17,954 nucleotides of DNA, taken from contig CAZDIS010000042.1 of assembly GCA_964505585.1 (NCBI GenBank), forward strand, positions 1 through 17,954. The letters are read 5' to 3'. The position numbers and the translations under genes were made by a program. This document shows, one piece after another, positions 1 through 7,574 of the stretch. The notes beneath the pieces are model-generated. The model made no database searches, had not been told where the DNA came from, and saw only the letters and a program-made list of their open reading frames with translations. The DNA is from Pelolinea sp964505585. Its GTDB lineage: Bacteria; Chloroflexota; Anaerolineae; Anaerolineales; Anaerolineaceae. Every line of letters starts with the position of its first letter. Position 1 is the stretch's first letter.

Positions 1-672
1 ACGGGCAAACTCATTCGCCAATGCGATGTTCACATCGCGATAGGTGTTTTCCATCAATTTCACCATTTCCGCTGTGGTAGCGTCTGTGAGGATGATCTCG
101 CCGCGAACAAACGTTTTGTATAAGTCTCTGCCTGCTTCCGCAGAAGCATGGTCAACCCCACCGATAACGCGCGCATTTTCGATCAATTCGCGTAATATCT
201 GTCCTGGCAAAACTCTTTCGGGAGAATATGCGAGATAAAAATCTTTTCCCGCTTTCAGCCCACTTTTCTCAAGTACAGGGGCAACGATATCTACTGTTGT
301 GCGCGGTGGAGATGTGGATTCGAGAATGACCAGGTTTCCTTCTGCCAAGACTGAACTGACCGCTTTAGCTGCGGAATTGACGTAGCTGAGATCGGCTAAT
401 TTGTTTTCTTTGAAAGGTGTTGGCACAGCGATGATAAATGCATCCGCTTTTTTGGGTTTGCTAGAGATGGTCAGGTTTTTGGAGCCAACCGCCGCTTGCA
501 CGAGTGTGCGCAAACCGGGTTCGAACAAATGCACCTGGCCGTTCTTGAGACTTTCGACAATATTCGGGTTGGTATCAACACCGATAACACTTAATCCATG
601 TGTCGCAAATGTGCTTGCTGTGGGCAGGCCGATATATCCCAAACCGAGCACACATAACGATTCAAATTTCAC
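1..672 (-). CDS. wecC: UDP-N-acetyl-D-mannosamine dehydrogenase (WecC-like), N-terminal part, cut by window edge
   Basis: Nucleotide-sugar dehydrogenase that by family oxidises UDP-ManNAc to UDP-ManNAcA with two NAD+, feeding surface polysaccharide synthesis in the cytosol. Only the first 224 codons are in the window. The N-terminus shows the Rossmann glycine motif VLGLGYIGLPTA at about residues 8-19, then GVDTNP, AVPTPF, LESTSPPRTT, YSPERVLPG, RVIGG, and TAEMVKLMENTYRDVNIALANE at the edge. The VLPG plus RVIGG pattern matches the WecC branch rather than UDP-glucose dehydrogenase. The catalytic cysteine lies beyond the window. I chose a GTG start because GGAG sits 9 bases upstream and the protein then begins just before the Rossmann strand as in WecC. 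An in-frame ATG at 705 would add 11 residues but has no clear ribosome site. It is divergent from the cytidine deaminase gene. Family certain; exact sugar substrate likely but not proven. Confidence 0.88.
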   Translation of the reverse strand, partial: MKFESLCVLGLGYIGLPTASTFATHGLSVIGVDTNPNIVESLKNGQVHLFEPGLRTLVQAAVGSKNLTISSKPKKADAFIIAVPTPFKENKLADLSYVNSAAKAVSSVLAEGNLVILESTSPPRTTVDIVAPVLEKSGLKAGKDFYLAYSPERVLPGQILRELIENARVIGGVDHASAEAGRDLYKTFVRGEIILTDATTAEMVKLMENTYRDVNIALANEFAR

Positions 673-690
673 CGGGAAAAGCTCCTTTTT
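660..690 (-). promoter_or_regulatory. Ribosome binding site deciding the GTG start of wecC
   Basis: Read on the minus strand, AAAAAGGAG is followed by nine bases and then GTG at 672-670. This is a good Shine-Dalgarno with acceptable spacing, whereas the in-frame ATG at 705 has no comparable purine-rich site. It is the reason for preferring the rarer start codon. Confidence 0.55.
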
Positions 691-816
691 ATTTTTCTCG
701 GTCATATTATCCCATAAATTGTATGACATAGTTTACCCCGCGATTCAATTTCAAGATATACAATTAACCATGTATCGATTAATAAATCAAATGACCAATT
801 AGGAGAGAAATGCATC
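673..816. promoter_or_regulatory. Divergent intergenic region between wecC and cdd; candidate promoters
   Basis: This AT-rich gap must hold promoters for both divergent genes. On the plus strand TTTACC at 732-737 lies 17 bases before GATATA at 755-760, a poor but correctly spaced pair, with TACAAT overlapping at 759-764. On the minus strand a GATAAT hexamer lies just before the alternative ATG at 705. If it is a true -10, transcription would begin too close to that ATG, supporting the downstream GTG start of wecC. The cdd ribosome site AGGAG is at 801-805. I see no RNA gene or strong hairpin here. Hexamers were judged by eye. Confidence 0.3.
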
Positions 817-1230
817 ATGAATAGAACAGTTAAAGAAGAACTATTACTGCAAGCAGTTAAGGGATCAGAAAATGCGCATTGTCCTTATTCTCATTTCAGG
901 GTTGGGGCGGCTGTCTTAACTCAAACAGGTAGGATTTTCACAGGCGGAAACATTGAAAATGTATCTTACGGTGCAACAGTCTGCGCGGAGCGGGTAGCAA
1001 TCTGGAAGGCTGTTTCAGAGGGAGAAAAAGAGTTTAAAGCGATTGCTGTTGTCGGGCCGGGAACAAGCGAGGGGTATCCCTGTTCGCAATGCCGGCAGGT
1101 GATGGTCGAATTTGGGCTTGATTGGTTGGTTATCAGCGGAGATGCTGAAGGAAATTATATGGGTGAAATGTCTGTCGGTGACCTTGTTCCGTTTGCATTC
1201 ACACCGGACGCTTTATTAGGAGGGGAATGA
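817..1230 (+). CDS. cdd: Cytidine deaminase
   Basis: Cytosolic zinc enzyme that deaminates cytidine or deoxycytidine to uridine or deoxyuridine in pyrimidine salvage. The 137-residue length is typical of the small homotetrameric form. Visible motifs are CPYSHFRVGAAV near residues 22-33, the substrate-binding NIENVSYG (usually NVENASYG), the zinc and catalytic motif CAERVA, and the second zinc pair PCSQCRQV, where most homologues have PCGxCRQ. The start is set by AGGAG at 801-805. An ATG at 810 is out of frame and too close to that site. The stop codon overlaps the start of the uridine phosphorylase gene by four bases, so the two are almost certainly co-transcribed and translationally coupled, and their reactions are consecutive. 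The S in PCSQC is a minor variation. Confidence 0.95.
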   Translation: MNRTVKEELLLQAVKGSENAHCPYSHFRVGAAVLTQTGRIFTGGNIENVSYGATVCAERVAIWKAVSEGEKEFKAIAVVGPGTSEGYPCSQCRQVMVEFGLDWLVISGDAEGNYMGEMSVGDLVPFAFTPDALLGGE

Positions 1231-2027
1231 TGGCAAAACAATATCACATCCAATTAGACGAAGGCGATTGCGCGCCATATGTGCTGCTCCCAGGCGACCC
1301 AGGGCGCGTGGAGACAGTCGCCTCGATGTGGGACACTGCGCAAGAGGTTGCTAGAAATCGGGAATATGTAACCTACACAGGCGAATACAAAGGCGTCCCA
1401 ATCACCTGCACCAGTACCGGCATCGGCGCGTCATCCACAGCAATCGCGGTGGAAGAATTGGCGCGGGTTGGCGCAAAAGTATTCCTGCGTATAGGTACAT
1501 GTGGTACATTCCAGGAATATGTAAAGGATGGCGATATAGTCATCTTTGACGCTGCGGCACGTTATGATGGCGCATCAAGGGCTTATGCTCCACTTGAAAT
1601 GCCAGCAGTGGCACACCATACGGTCATAGGTGCGTGCATTCAGGCAGGACGAGATCTGGGTATTCCGTTTCATGTCGGCACAACGCGTACGCATGACGGC
1701 CTATACGCCAGGCAGCCAAAACCAAGCGGGTCATTTGCCAACTATTGGCAGTCCGACTGGGAAAACCACTATCAAGACCTACAACGGATGAACATTCTTG
1801 CATCTGAAATGGAAGCCAGTGTTATTCTCTTGCTAGCAAAGTTGTGGGGATTGCGGGCAGGTGGAATCGCGACATCAGTGATCAATGTAATAAATCCAGC
1901 GGCTGATCAAGGTGAGTATGATCCAGAAAAAGATTTCGACCATTCTACTGAGAATATTCTAAACCTTTCCAAAATGGGCAGCGAAGCACTGGTTATTCTT
2001 GCCAAACAAGATGCCGAAAGCAATTAG
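1227..2027 (+). CDS. udp: Uridine phosphorylase (nucleoside phosphorylase family)
   Basis: Phosphorolyses uridine to uracil plus ribose-1-phosphate in the cytosol, the step after cytidine deaminase. The 266-residue protein has the NP-I family signatures: LPGDPGRVE near residues 21-29 (phosphate site), STGIGASSTAIAVEEL, RIGTCGTF, and SEMEASVILLLAKLWGLRAGGI, whose ME pair binds ribose. The uridine phosphorylase branch is favoured over purine nucleoside phosphorylase by the overall pattern and by its partner gene, though purine or dual specificity is not excluded. Two adjacent in-frame ATG codons exist at 1227 and 1230. The ribosome site AGGAGGGG at 1218-1225 is tight for the first and better spaced for the second, so the mature protein may begin one residue later. 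It overlaps cdd by ATGA. Confidence 0.88.
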   Translation: MMAKQYHIQLDEGDCAPYVLLPGDPGRVETVASMWDTAQEVARNREYVTYTGEYKGVPITCTSTGIGASSTAIAVEELARVGAKVFLRIGTCGTFQEYVKDGDIVIFDAAARYDGASRAYAPLEMPAVAHHTVIGACIQAGRDLGIPFHVGTTRTHDGLYARQPKPSGSFANYWQSDWENHYQDLQRMNILASEMEASVILLLAKLWGLRAGGIATSVINVINPAADQGEYDPEKDFDHSTENILNLSKMGSEALVILAKQDAESN

Positions 2028-2047
2028 CAGATTAATCTGCAATTTTT
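2027..2047 (+). terminator. Possible weak intrinsic terminator after cdd-udp
   Basis: A perfect 14-base palindrome, GCAGATTAATCTGC at 2027-2040, overlaps the last base of the udp stop codon and is followed by AATTTTT. As RNA it forms only a 5-pair stem with a UUAA loop, so the hairpin is weak, but its position directly after the operon and its U-tract fit a terminator. Confidence 0.4.
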
Positions 2048-2076
2048 ATGACCGTCACCTGCAAGCATATTACAAT
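2048..2076 (+). promoter_or_regulatory. Candidate promoter for polA
   Basis: ATGACC at 2048-2053 and TACAAT at 2071-2076 are separated by 17 bases, matching the sigma-70 consensus at 4 of 6 and 5 of 6 positions. Transcription would start about ten bases before the polA ATG, giving a very short leader that still contains the GAGGTGA ribosome site. Plausible by eye only. Confidence 0.35.
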
Positions 2077-2093
2077 CAGGGTTGAGGTGAAAA

Positions 2094-4871
2094 ATGCCAA
2101 AAACACTATATCTGATCGATGGTCACGCGCTTGCTTACCGCGCGTATTTTGCTCTAATGTCGAACAGCGCGCGTTTTCGTTCCAAATCTGGAGAACCCAC
2201 TGCAGCAACATATGGATTTACCAGTATCTTGCTTAGTTTACTGGATAGGGAGCAACCAGAATACCTGGCAGTTGCGTTCGATACCGGGAAAACATTCCGT
2301 AGTGAAAAGTACGCTGAATACAAGGCAACCCGGGAAAAAATGCCGGATGAATTAAGACCGCAAATCGAACGCATCCGAGAATTGGTTGATGCGTTTGGCT
2401 TTCCTCGATTGGAAATGGAGGGTTTTGAAGCGGATGACGTGCTTGGATCGATCGCACATAAAGCCGCGGAGAAAGGATTGGGAGTCAAGATCGTCACTGG
2501 CGATAGGGACCTATTACAGCTGGTTACCAACCGCATTATTGTCAATTTGGCTGGCGGGAAGCAATCAGACGCAAAAGATTACTTTCCGGAAGATGTGGTG
2601 GAAAAAATGGGTGTACCGCCTGAACAGGTAGTAGACCTGAAGGCGCTTATTGGCGATACCTCAGATAATATCCCAGGCATAAAGGGTATTGGCCCAAAAA
2701 CAGCCATTCCACTTTTGGAGAAATACGGTACGCTAGATGATATTTATGAGAATATTGAATCGATTACCGGCAGAGCCAGGAAATTGCTGGAAACAAAAAA
2801 AGAGGATGCCTATCTGAGCCAGTTTTTGGCCAGGATCATCACCAATCTAGATATCGATATTGACCTGGAGATGGCAAGAACTGATAACATCAACCTCCCG
2901 GCGGTCACTGATCTATTTAAGGCGCTTGATTTCAAGACATTGACAGTGCGTTTTAGTAAGCTGCTTGGCAAGGGTGTCATCAGCGGGGGTGAACAATTAT
3001 TGTTATTTGGCGGCGAAGCTGTCAGCCTCGATATTGGGCAGGAATATGATATTGATGTGCAAATCATCGATACACATCAGAAACTATTGGAATTACAGGA
3101 AAGGCTTAGCAATACAAAAAAGATTTCCTTTGATACCGAAACGACCTCCACGGATGCCATGCAAGCCGAATTGGTTGGTGTTTCCATTGCGGTTGAAGAG
3201 GGCAGCGCATTTTATATCCCTGTGGGCCACAAAGAAGGGCGGAAACAATTAGACATTGCGACGATCATAGCTGCCTTACATAAACCTTTTAGTGATACCA
3301 CAATTGAAAAGATCGGCCATAACTTGAAGTACGATTGCCTGGTCTTGAAAAATGCAGGTTTAGATGTGCATCCGCTTACTTTTGATACCATGTTGGCGGC
3401 CTGGGTATTGGACCCCGGATCAAGGCGGCTTGGACTGAAGAAGATGGCTGAATCTGAATTAGGGATCCGCATGACTGAGATCACAGAGTTGATCGGCACA
3501 GGAAGAAAGCAGATCACGATGGATAAGGTTTCAATCGCGGATACAGCGCCTTACGCCGGCGCGGATGCGGAAATTCCACTGCGTCTTGAGAAGATATTGG
3601 TTGAAAAATTGGAGAAAAATGATCTAACAACCGTATTCCGTGAAATCGAGATGCCCCTTGTGCCTGTTCTGATCGCAATGGAATCTGCCGGAATCGCGGT
3701 TGACCGAGAGTTTTTCACTCAATTTTCAAATGCGCTTTCAAACAGAATCGAAGAAATCACAAAGGAATTGTATGCGCTGGTAGGATATTCTTTCAATCTC
3801 AATTCCACGCAGCAGTTATCAGAAGTGCTTTTCGATACTCTTGGCTTGACACCGCCGGATTCTAGCAAGAAAACTAAGAGTGGGCATTATTCCACCGCAG
3901 CTTCTGTTCTGGAAGAAATGCGCGACCAGCATGAAGCTATCACGCTGGTTCTTGAATACAGAGAAATTTCCAAATTAGTATCAACCTATTTGGACGCGAT
4001 CCCTAAACAGATCAATCCAAGGACAGGCAGAGTGCACACCTCATTTAATCAAACTGGATCAGTTACCGGCCGTTTGGCTTCCTCGGACCCGAATTTGCAG
4101 AATATCCCTACCCGGACTGAATTGGGACATAAGGTGCGAAATGGCTTTATCGCTGAGGATGGTAATTTATTATTATCGGTGGATTATTCCCAGATAGAAC
4201 TGCGGATCGTCGCGCATATGGCTGAAGATGAAGGTATGATGAGCGCGTTCAGGGCGCAGCAGGATATCCATGCAACGACTGCGGCAGCCATTTATGATGT
4301 CCCGCTTGATTCTGTCACCAAAGATCAACGCCGGCACGCGAAAGCGATCAACTTCGGGTTGATCTATGGCATGAGTCCGTTCGGTTTGACACGAACCACG
4401 AACCTTACCCTAGGAGAAGCAGAAAACTTTGTGAAGGCGTATTTCAATAAATTCCCCGGTGTAAAAAAGTTTTTAGACGGGATCAGAAAACAAGCAGCTA
4501 AGAATGGATATGTCGAAACCCTGCTAGGCAGAAAACGGTATTTTCCTGAGTTAAAGAATCCTTCGAATCCGCAGGTAAGGTCGCGGGCCGAAAGGGAAGC
4601 AATCAATGCCCCGATCCAGGGCACTGCGGCGGATATCCTGAAAATCGCGATGATCAATATGCCGGAAGCAATTGTAGAGGCTGGTTTGCAAGCAAAAATC
4701 TTGCTCCAGGTGCACGATGAATTACTGCTCGAATGTCCAAAGGATGAGATCGCTAAAACGGTACGCCTTGTAAAAGACGTGATGGAGTCTGCTTTCAAAA
4801 TCTCGATTCCTCTGGTAACGGATGTTGCCTGGGGGAAGAACTGGGGCAATCTTAAAGAGCAAAAAGATTAA
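2094..4871 (+). CDS. polA: DNA polymerase I
   Basis: Three-domain repair and Okazaki-fragment polymerase of 925 residues, a usual length. The 5'-nuclease domain (about 1-300) opens with LIDGHALAYRAY and has EADDVLG, TGDRDLLQL and GDTSDNIPGIKGIGPKTA (helix-hairpin-helix). The 3'-5' exonuclease domain (about 330-520) keeps all catalytic acids: D347 and E349 in FDTET, D414 in NLKYD, and Y487/D491 in YAGAD, so proofreading should be active, unlike Taq-type enzymes. The polymerase domain has motif A VDYSQIELR with D697, motif B RRHAKAINFGLIYG with K750 and F754, and motif C QVHDELL with H874-D875-E876. F754 at the position that discriminates against dideoxynucleotides is the common bacterial residue. 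The start is supported by GAGGTGA just upstream. It converges with the histidine phosphatase gene 20 bases away. Confidence 0.98.
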   Translation: MPKTLYLIDGHALAYRAYFALMSNSARFRSKSGEPTAATYGFTSILLSLLDREQPEYLAVAFDTGKTFRSEKYAEYKATREKMPDELRPQIERIRELVDAFGFPRLEMEGFEADDVLGSIAHKAAEKGLGVKIVTGDRDLLQLVTNRIIVNLAGGKQSDAKDYFPEDVVEKMGVPPEQVVDLKALIGDTSDNIPGIKGIGPKTAIPLLEKYGTLDDIYENIESITGRARKLLETKKEDAYLSQFLARIITNLDIDIDLEMARTDNINLPAVTDLFKALDFKTLTVRFSKLLGKGVISGGEQLLLFGGEAVSLDIGQEYDIDVQIIDTHQKLLELQERLSNTKKISFDTETTSTDAMQAELVGVSIAVEEGSAFYIPVGHKEGRKQLDIATIIAALHKPFSDTTIEKIGHNLKYDCLVLKNAGLDVHPLTFDTMLAAWVLDPGSRRLGLKKMAESELGIRMTEITELIGTGRKQITMDKVSIADTAPYAGADAEIPLRLEKILVEKLEKNDLTTVFREIEMPLVPVLIAMESAGIAVDREFFTQFSNALSNRIEEITKELYALVGYSFNLNSTQQLSEVLFDTLGLTPPDSSKKTKSGHYSTAASVLEEMRDQHEAITLVLEYREISKLVSTYLDAIPKQINPRTGRVHTSFNQTGSVTGRLASSDPNLQNIPTRTELGHKVRNGFIAEDGNLLLSVDYSQIELRIVAHMAEDEGMMSAFRAQQDIHATTAAAIYDVPLDSVTKDQRRHAKAINFGLIYGMSPFGLTRTTNLTLGEAENFVKAYFNKFPGVKKFLDGIRKQAAKNGYVETLLGRKRYFPELKNPSNPQVRSRAEREAINAPIQGTAADILKIAMINMPEAIVEAGLQAKILLQVHDELLLECPKDEIAKTVRLVKDVMESAFKISIPLVTDVAWGKNWGNLKEQKD

Positions 4872-4891
4872 GAACATCATCGGTCTTTGTT

Positions 4892-5584
4892 CTAAACAAT
4901 ACGTGGGATAGCGAAATCCAGCTTACTTACCCCAAGGTGACTGGTATCGTTAAGCCGGCGGATAACAGGGGTTGTCCCAAAAAAATCAATTACGGAAATG
5001 GAAGCGTTTTCGACCCAATATGGCATGTAATTGTGGGGTGATTCACCGGAGAAGTGGGTTAGCAGACATTTTATGAAGCTGCCGTGCGAAACTGCTGCTA
5101 TTTGCTTTCCACGGTGTTTGGAAAGGATCTCCTTAATAAAAGAATGCATTCTTTGCTCAATGTTTTCCATCGTTTCTCCATTTGGAATTCTAGGCCGTTT
5201 CGTTCCTTCTACCCGGTTGCTGGCGATGAAATGGCGGAATGCTGCAAAGTATTCTGGAAATTTAGATTCAATGTCATAGATGCTAGACCCAGAGAAATCA
5301 CCAAAATCTATCTCATTTATTTTCTCAGTGATATGCATATCTGTCCTAAAAATCGAGCAAATTTCCTGCGCAGTTTGCTGTGCGCGCTTCGCTTTGCTGG
5401 CGTAGACGACATCCACCTGGTAGGTTTTTTTTAGCTGTTTGGCGAGCGCTCTGGCTTGTTTAAATCCCTTTTTATTGAGAGGGATATCATCCAGAATGCC
5501 CTGGATCATTTTACGTTTATTCCAATCGGTTTGCCCATGCCGGATCAGGTGCAGGCGCGTGAATACTTGTTGGGTGTTTTCCAT
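4892..5584 (-). CDS. Histidine phosphatase family protein (phosphoglycerate mutase-like)
   Basis: Cytosolic phosphatase or mutase of the branch-1 histidine phosphatase superfamily, 230 residues. The catalytic core is complete: LIRHGQT with R15 and H16 (phosphorylated histidine), R67 in ASKAKRAQQTA, the acid E91 in NEIDFGDFSG, and H167 in AVSHGS. These residues support phosphatase chemistry, but the substrate cannot be read from sequence. Candidates in this family include alpha-ribazole phosphate, phosphoglycerates and nucleotide or sugar phosphates. It starts 17 bases after the helicase-loader gene with GGAAGA as ribosome site, so it is probably the last gene of the replication operon, although a functional link to replication is only inferred from position. 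It converges on polA. Confidence 0.9.
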   Translation of the reverse strand: MENTQQVFTRLHLIRHGQTDWNKRKMIQGILDDIPLNKKGFKQARALAKQLKKTYQVDVVYASKAKRAQQTAQEICSIFRTDMHITEKINEIDFGDFSGSSIYDIESKFPEYFAAFRHFIASNRVEGTKRPRIPNGETMENIEQRMHSFIKEILSKHRGKQIAAVSHGSFIKCLLTHFSGESPHNYMPYWVENASISVIDFFGTTPVIRRLNDTSHLGVSKLDFAIPRIV

Positions 5585-5601
5585 TAATTATTCTTCCAGG
5601 T

Positions 5602-6966
5602 TTATTTTGATTGGTAAGGTGGAACAATGATGGGAATGATGCGTGAAATGCGCTTATCGTTCATTCGGCTTAATATTCGCGGATCAATATCCTTAGAGTG
5701 TTCGGATGTAGTGATAATGGTCGGCATGCCTGATTCATAACGAAAATTGATGATTTGATATAGTTTCTCTCTTGCCCAGGGAGTCGCATTTTGTGTACCG
5801 AGGTCATCAAGGATCAATAATTTTGCTGTTCGCACCTGATTAAAAATGCTGTCATATGACACTGTGCTGGTCGGACTGAAAGTTGCCCGCAGATGATCGA
5901 GTAAGTCTGGGACGACAGTGAAGATGGGTTCATCACCCATCGCGGCACGGTAGTGGCTTATTGCCGCTGCCAGATGTGTTTTCCCTGTTGCCAGTCCGCC
6001 CTTAAACACCAGCCAGCCCTTGGGAAGATCTGCAAATTTCTGGGCTGCATAGAATGCGTTTTCCAGGCTTTTTTGTTCATCTTTTCGTAAATTTTCTGAT
6101 TTGCGGGTTGAGAAATTTTCAAATGTACGGTGGCTGCTGATTTGTGTGATGGCTGATATCGGTGATACTTCATCGACTCCAAGCGGATTGCGATAATCCG
6201 GGGCGTCAATTTGGATCTTTATAACCAGATTTCGATCCTGAAGTCTGGAACTGATACGATCTTCTATCTGAGATATATTCAGATTGGTTGTGATCACAGT
6301 AGGCAGCTGGTGAATGTACCGAAAGTTAATGATCTGAAAAAGTTTTTCCCTGGCCCAGGGTGTTGCATTCTGGGTTCCGAGGTCATCTAATACCAGGAAC
6401 TTGATATTGCGAATTTCCTCAAAGCGTTCTTCATAGGTGGTTTCCTTGGATGAATAGGTAAAGCGCAGCCAATCTAACAGGTCAGGAACAGTGAGGAATA
6501 GAGTTTCCACATTATGCGAGACAACTTCATTGGCAATTGCGGCGGCCAGGTGCGTTTTTCCGCAGCCGAAACCGCCCATGATCAATAACCACCCATTGAT
6601 CTTGTGGGAATAATTCTTAGCCGAATTAAAAGCTACTTCCAAGGTTGTTTTTGTTTGATTACGGCCATCAATACCATGGAGATTAAAAGTATCAAAAATC
6701 ATATTGTCGTATGCGTCTAAATTGCTAACCTTATACAAACGCGTTTCACTGAATTGCCGTTTTTTAGATAGCTGGCATTCACACAATTCCAATTTGCCGA
6801 ATTCAGGGTGATCAATCGGGAGGTCTCGACGCACATATCCAATACCGCCACAAATTGGGCAAACATCCCTTTTTTTGGGGTTCATTCCATTTTTAGATTT
6901 CTTTACTTGTTTAGTCATCGAGGTAGCTTCTGTAATCCGTTTTATCGCGTTTCCGATCGGTTCCAT
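5602..6966 (-). CDS. DnaC/DnaI-like helicase loader with two tandem AAA+ ATPase domains
   Basis: Predicted ATPase that loads replicative helicase DnaB onto DNA. It is 454 residues from this start, roughly twice the size of a normal DnaC-type loader. Order: a small zinc-binding-like segment (C36, C39, C62, C64); AAA+ module 1 with Walker A GGFGCGKTHL (K137) and Walker B LVLDDLG (D194-D195); then a repeat of the TFENF lead-in and AAA+ module 2 with Walker A GGLATGKTHL (K329) and Walker B LILDDLG (D387-D388). Each Walker B is followed by the identical block TQNATPWAREKL and then QIINFRY, and both modules end in an SR-containing putative arginine-finger motif (ISSRLQD, ILSRMND). The repeat period is about 192 codons. 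I chose this ATG because AAGGAAGGAAG precedes it. It overlaps the DnaD gene by 56 bases; ATG 6918 (8-base overlap, no ribosome site) is the alternative. Family certain, two-module architecture directly visible. Confidence 0.9.
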   Translation of the reverse strand: MEPIGNAIKRITEATSMTKQVKKSKNGMNPKKRDVCPICGGIGYVRRDLPIDHPEFGKLELCECQLSKKRQFSETRLYKVSNLDAYDNMIFDTFNLHGIDGRNQTKTTLEVAFNSAKNYSHKINGWLLIMGGFGCGKTHLAAAIANEVVSHNVETLFLTVPDLLDWLRFTYSSKETTYEERFEEIRNIKFLVLDDLGTQNATPWAREKLFQIINFRYIHQLPTVITTNLNISQIEDRISSRLQDRNLVIKIQIDAPDYRNPLGVDEVSPISAITQISSHRTFENFSTRKSENLRKDEQKSLENAFYAAQKFADLPKGWLVFKGGLATGKTHLAAAISHYRAAMGDEPIFTVVPDLLDHLRATFSPTSTVSYDSIFNQVRTAKLLILDDLGTQNATPWAREKLYQIINFRYESGMPTIITTSEHSKDIDPRILSRMNDKRISRIIPIIVPPYQSK

Positions 6967-7570
6967 TTCTTCCTTCCTTCTGCCAACGGTCGAGAATGCT
7001 CTCGACATAACGCCAACGGCGCACATTGTTTTTTACAGCTAATTGCAGGGCGTCTTTGATCCAATCTTGCGGATATTCTTTTTCAGCCTGACGCAACGCA
7101 TCTGCAATCAATGGTGTCAGCGGACCAATATTTTCCTTGTACATTCTAAAAATATTAGGTTGGATTTGATCCAGCGTGATGGTTGCGGATGTAGTTCCCC
7201 GTGCCGCATTTGCCAATGCAGACCTTCCAGCTTCACAATTGATAAAAAAAAGTGGATCACTTTTTCCTTCATTATTATATGAAACACAAATTTTCTTATT
7301 TTCTGCCATTAGCAATAATTCTGCAAGAAGGGATGAGATATCCCTGTCATCAACCACCAGGCCCGTGGTAAAAACTTTATCTAGCATCAAGTCCGCAATG
7401 GAGAATGAGATTCCATAATCGCCAATAGTATTTGCTTTCCATAACAGATACAGGCATAGTTTCAAGAGATTCGCATCTTCAATTTCCGGTAGGATTTGGC
7501 GAAAGAATGTTTCTGGTATGCCGGCCAATGCATCATCTGAGGTAATAAATCCCTTGAAATCATCTGACAT
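6911..7570 (-). CDS. DnaD-domain replication protein
   Basis: Predicted primosome component of 219 residues. The C-terminal part (about 139-198) matches the DnaD/DnaB-like C-terminal domain (DnaB_2 family): IFRMYKENIGPLTP, then a helix containing EKEYPQDWIKDALQLAV, then NNVRRWRYVESILDRWQ. The YxxNIG opening and the Y..SIL..W ending are diagnostic. Residues 1-110 look helical with a possible winged-helix fold, as in DnaD N-terminal domains, but I recognise no motif there. In Firmicutes such proteins remodel DNA at origins and help recruit the helicase loader. The location between dnaB and a DnaC/DnaI-like gene fits that role. The gene starts 4 bases after the dnaB stop with only a weak ribosome site, suggesting coupling. 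The tail is rich in charged residues. Confidence 0.85.
   Translation of the reverse strand: MSDDFKGFITSDDALAGIPETFFRQILPEIEDANLLKLCLYLLWKANTIGDYGISFSIADLMLDKVFTTGLVVDDRDISSLLAELLLMAENKKICVSYNNEGKSDPLFFINCEAGRSALANAARGTTSATITLDQIQPNIFRMYKENIGPLTPLIADALRQAEKEYPQDWIKDALQLAVKNNVRRWRYVESILDRWQKEGRNGTDRKRDKTDYRSYLDD
6964..6982 (-). promoter_or_regulatory. Ribosome binding site favouring start 6966 of the helicase loader
   Basis: On the minus strand the run AAGGAAGGAAGAA directly precedes ATG at 6966-6964, inside the coding sequence of the DnaD-domain gene. The next in-frame ATG at 6918 is preceded by a sequence with no purine-rich site. The run also encodes KEGRN of the upstream protein, so it could be coincidental. 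Confidence 0.45.
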
Positions 7571-7574
7571 GGTA

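Noticed and set aside
4364..4849. 161-codon minus-strand open frame within polA
   Set aside because: Covers polymerase motifs B and C in the opposite direction; a shadow.
4871..4893. Inverted repeat AGAACA/TGTTCT between the convergent polA and histidine phosphatase genes
   Set aside because: Only six AT-rich pairs with an 11-base loop and no clean T-run; too weak to call a terminator.
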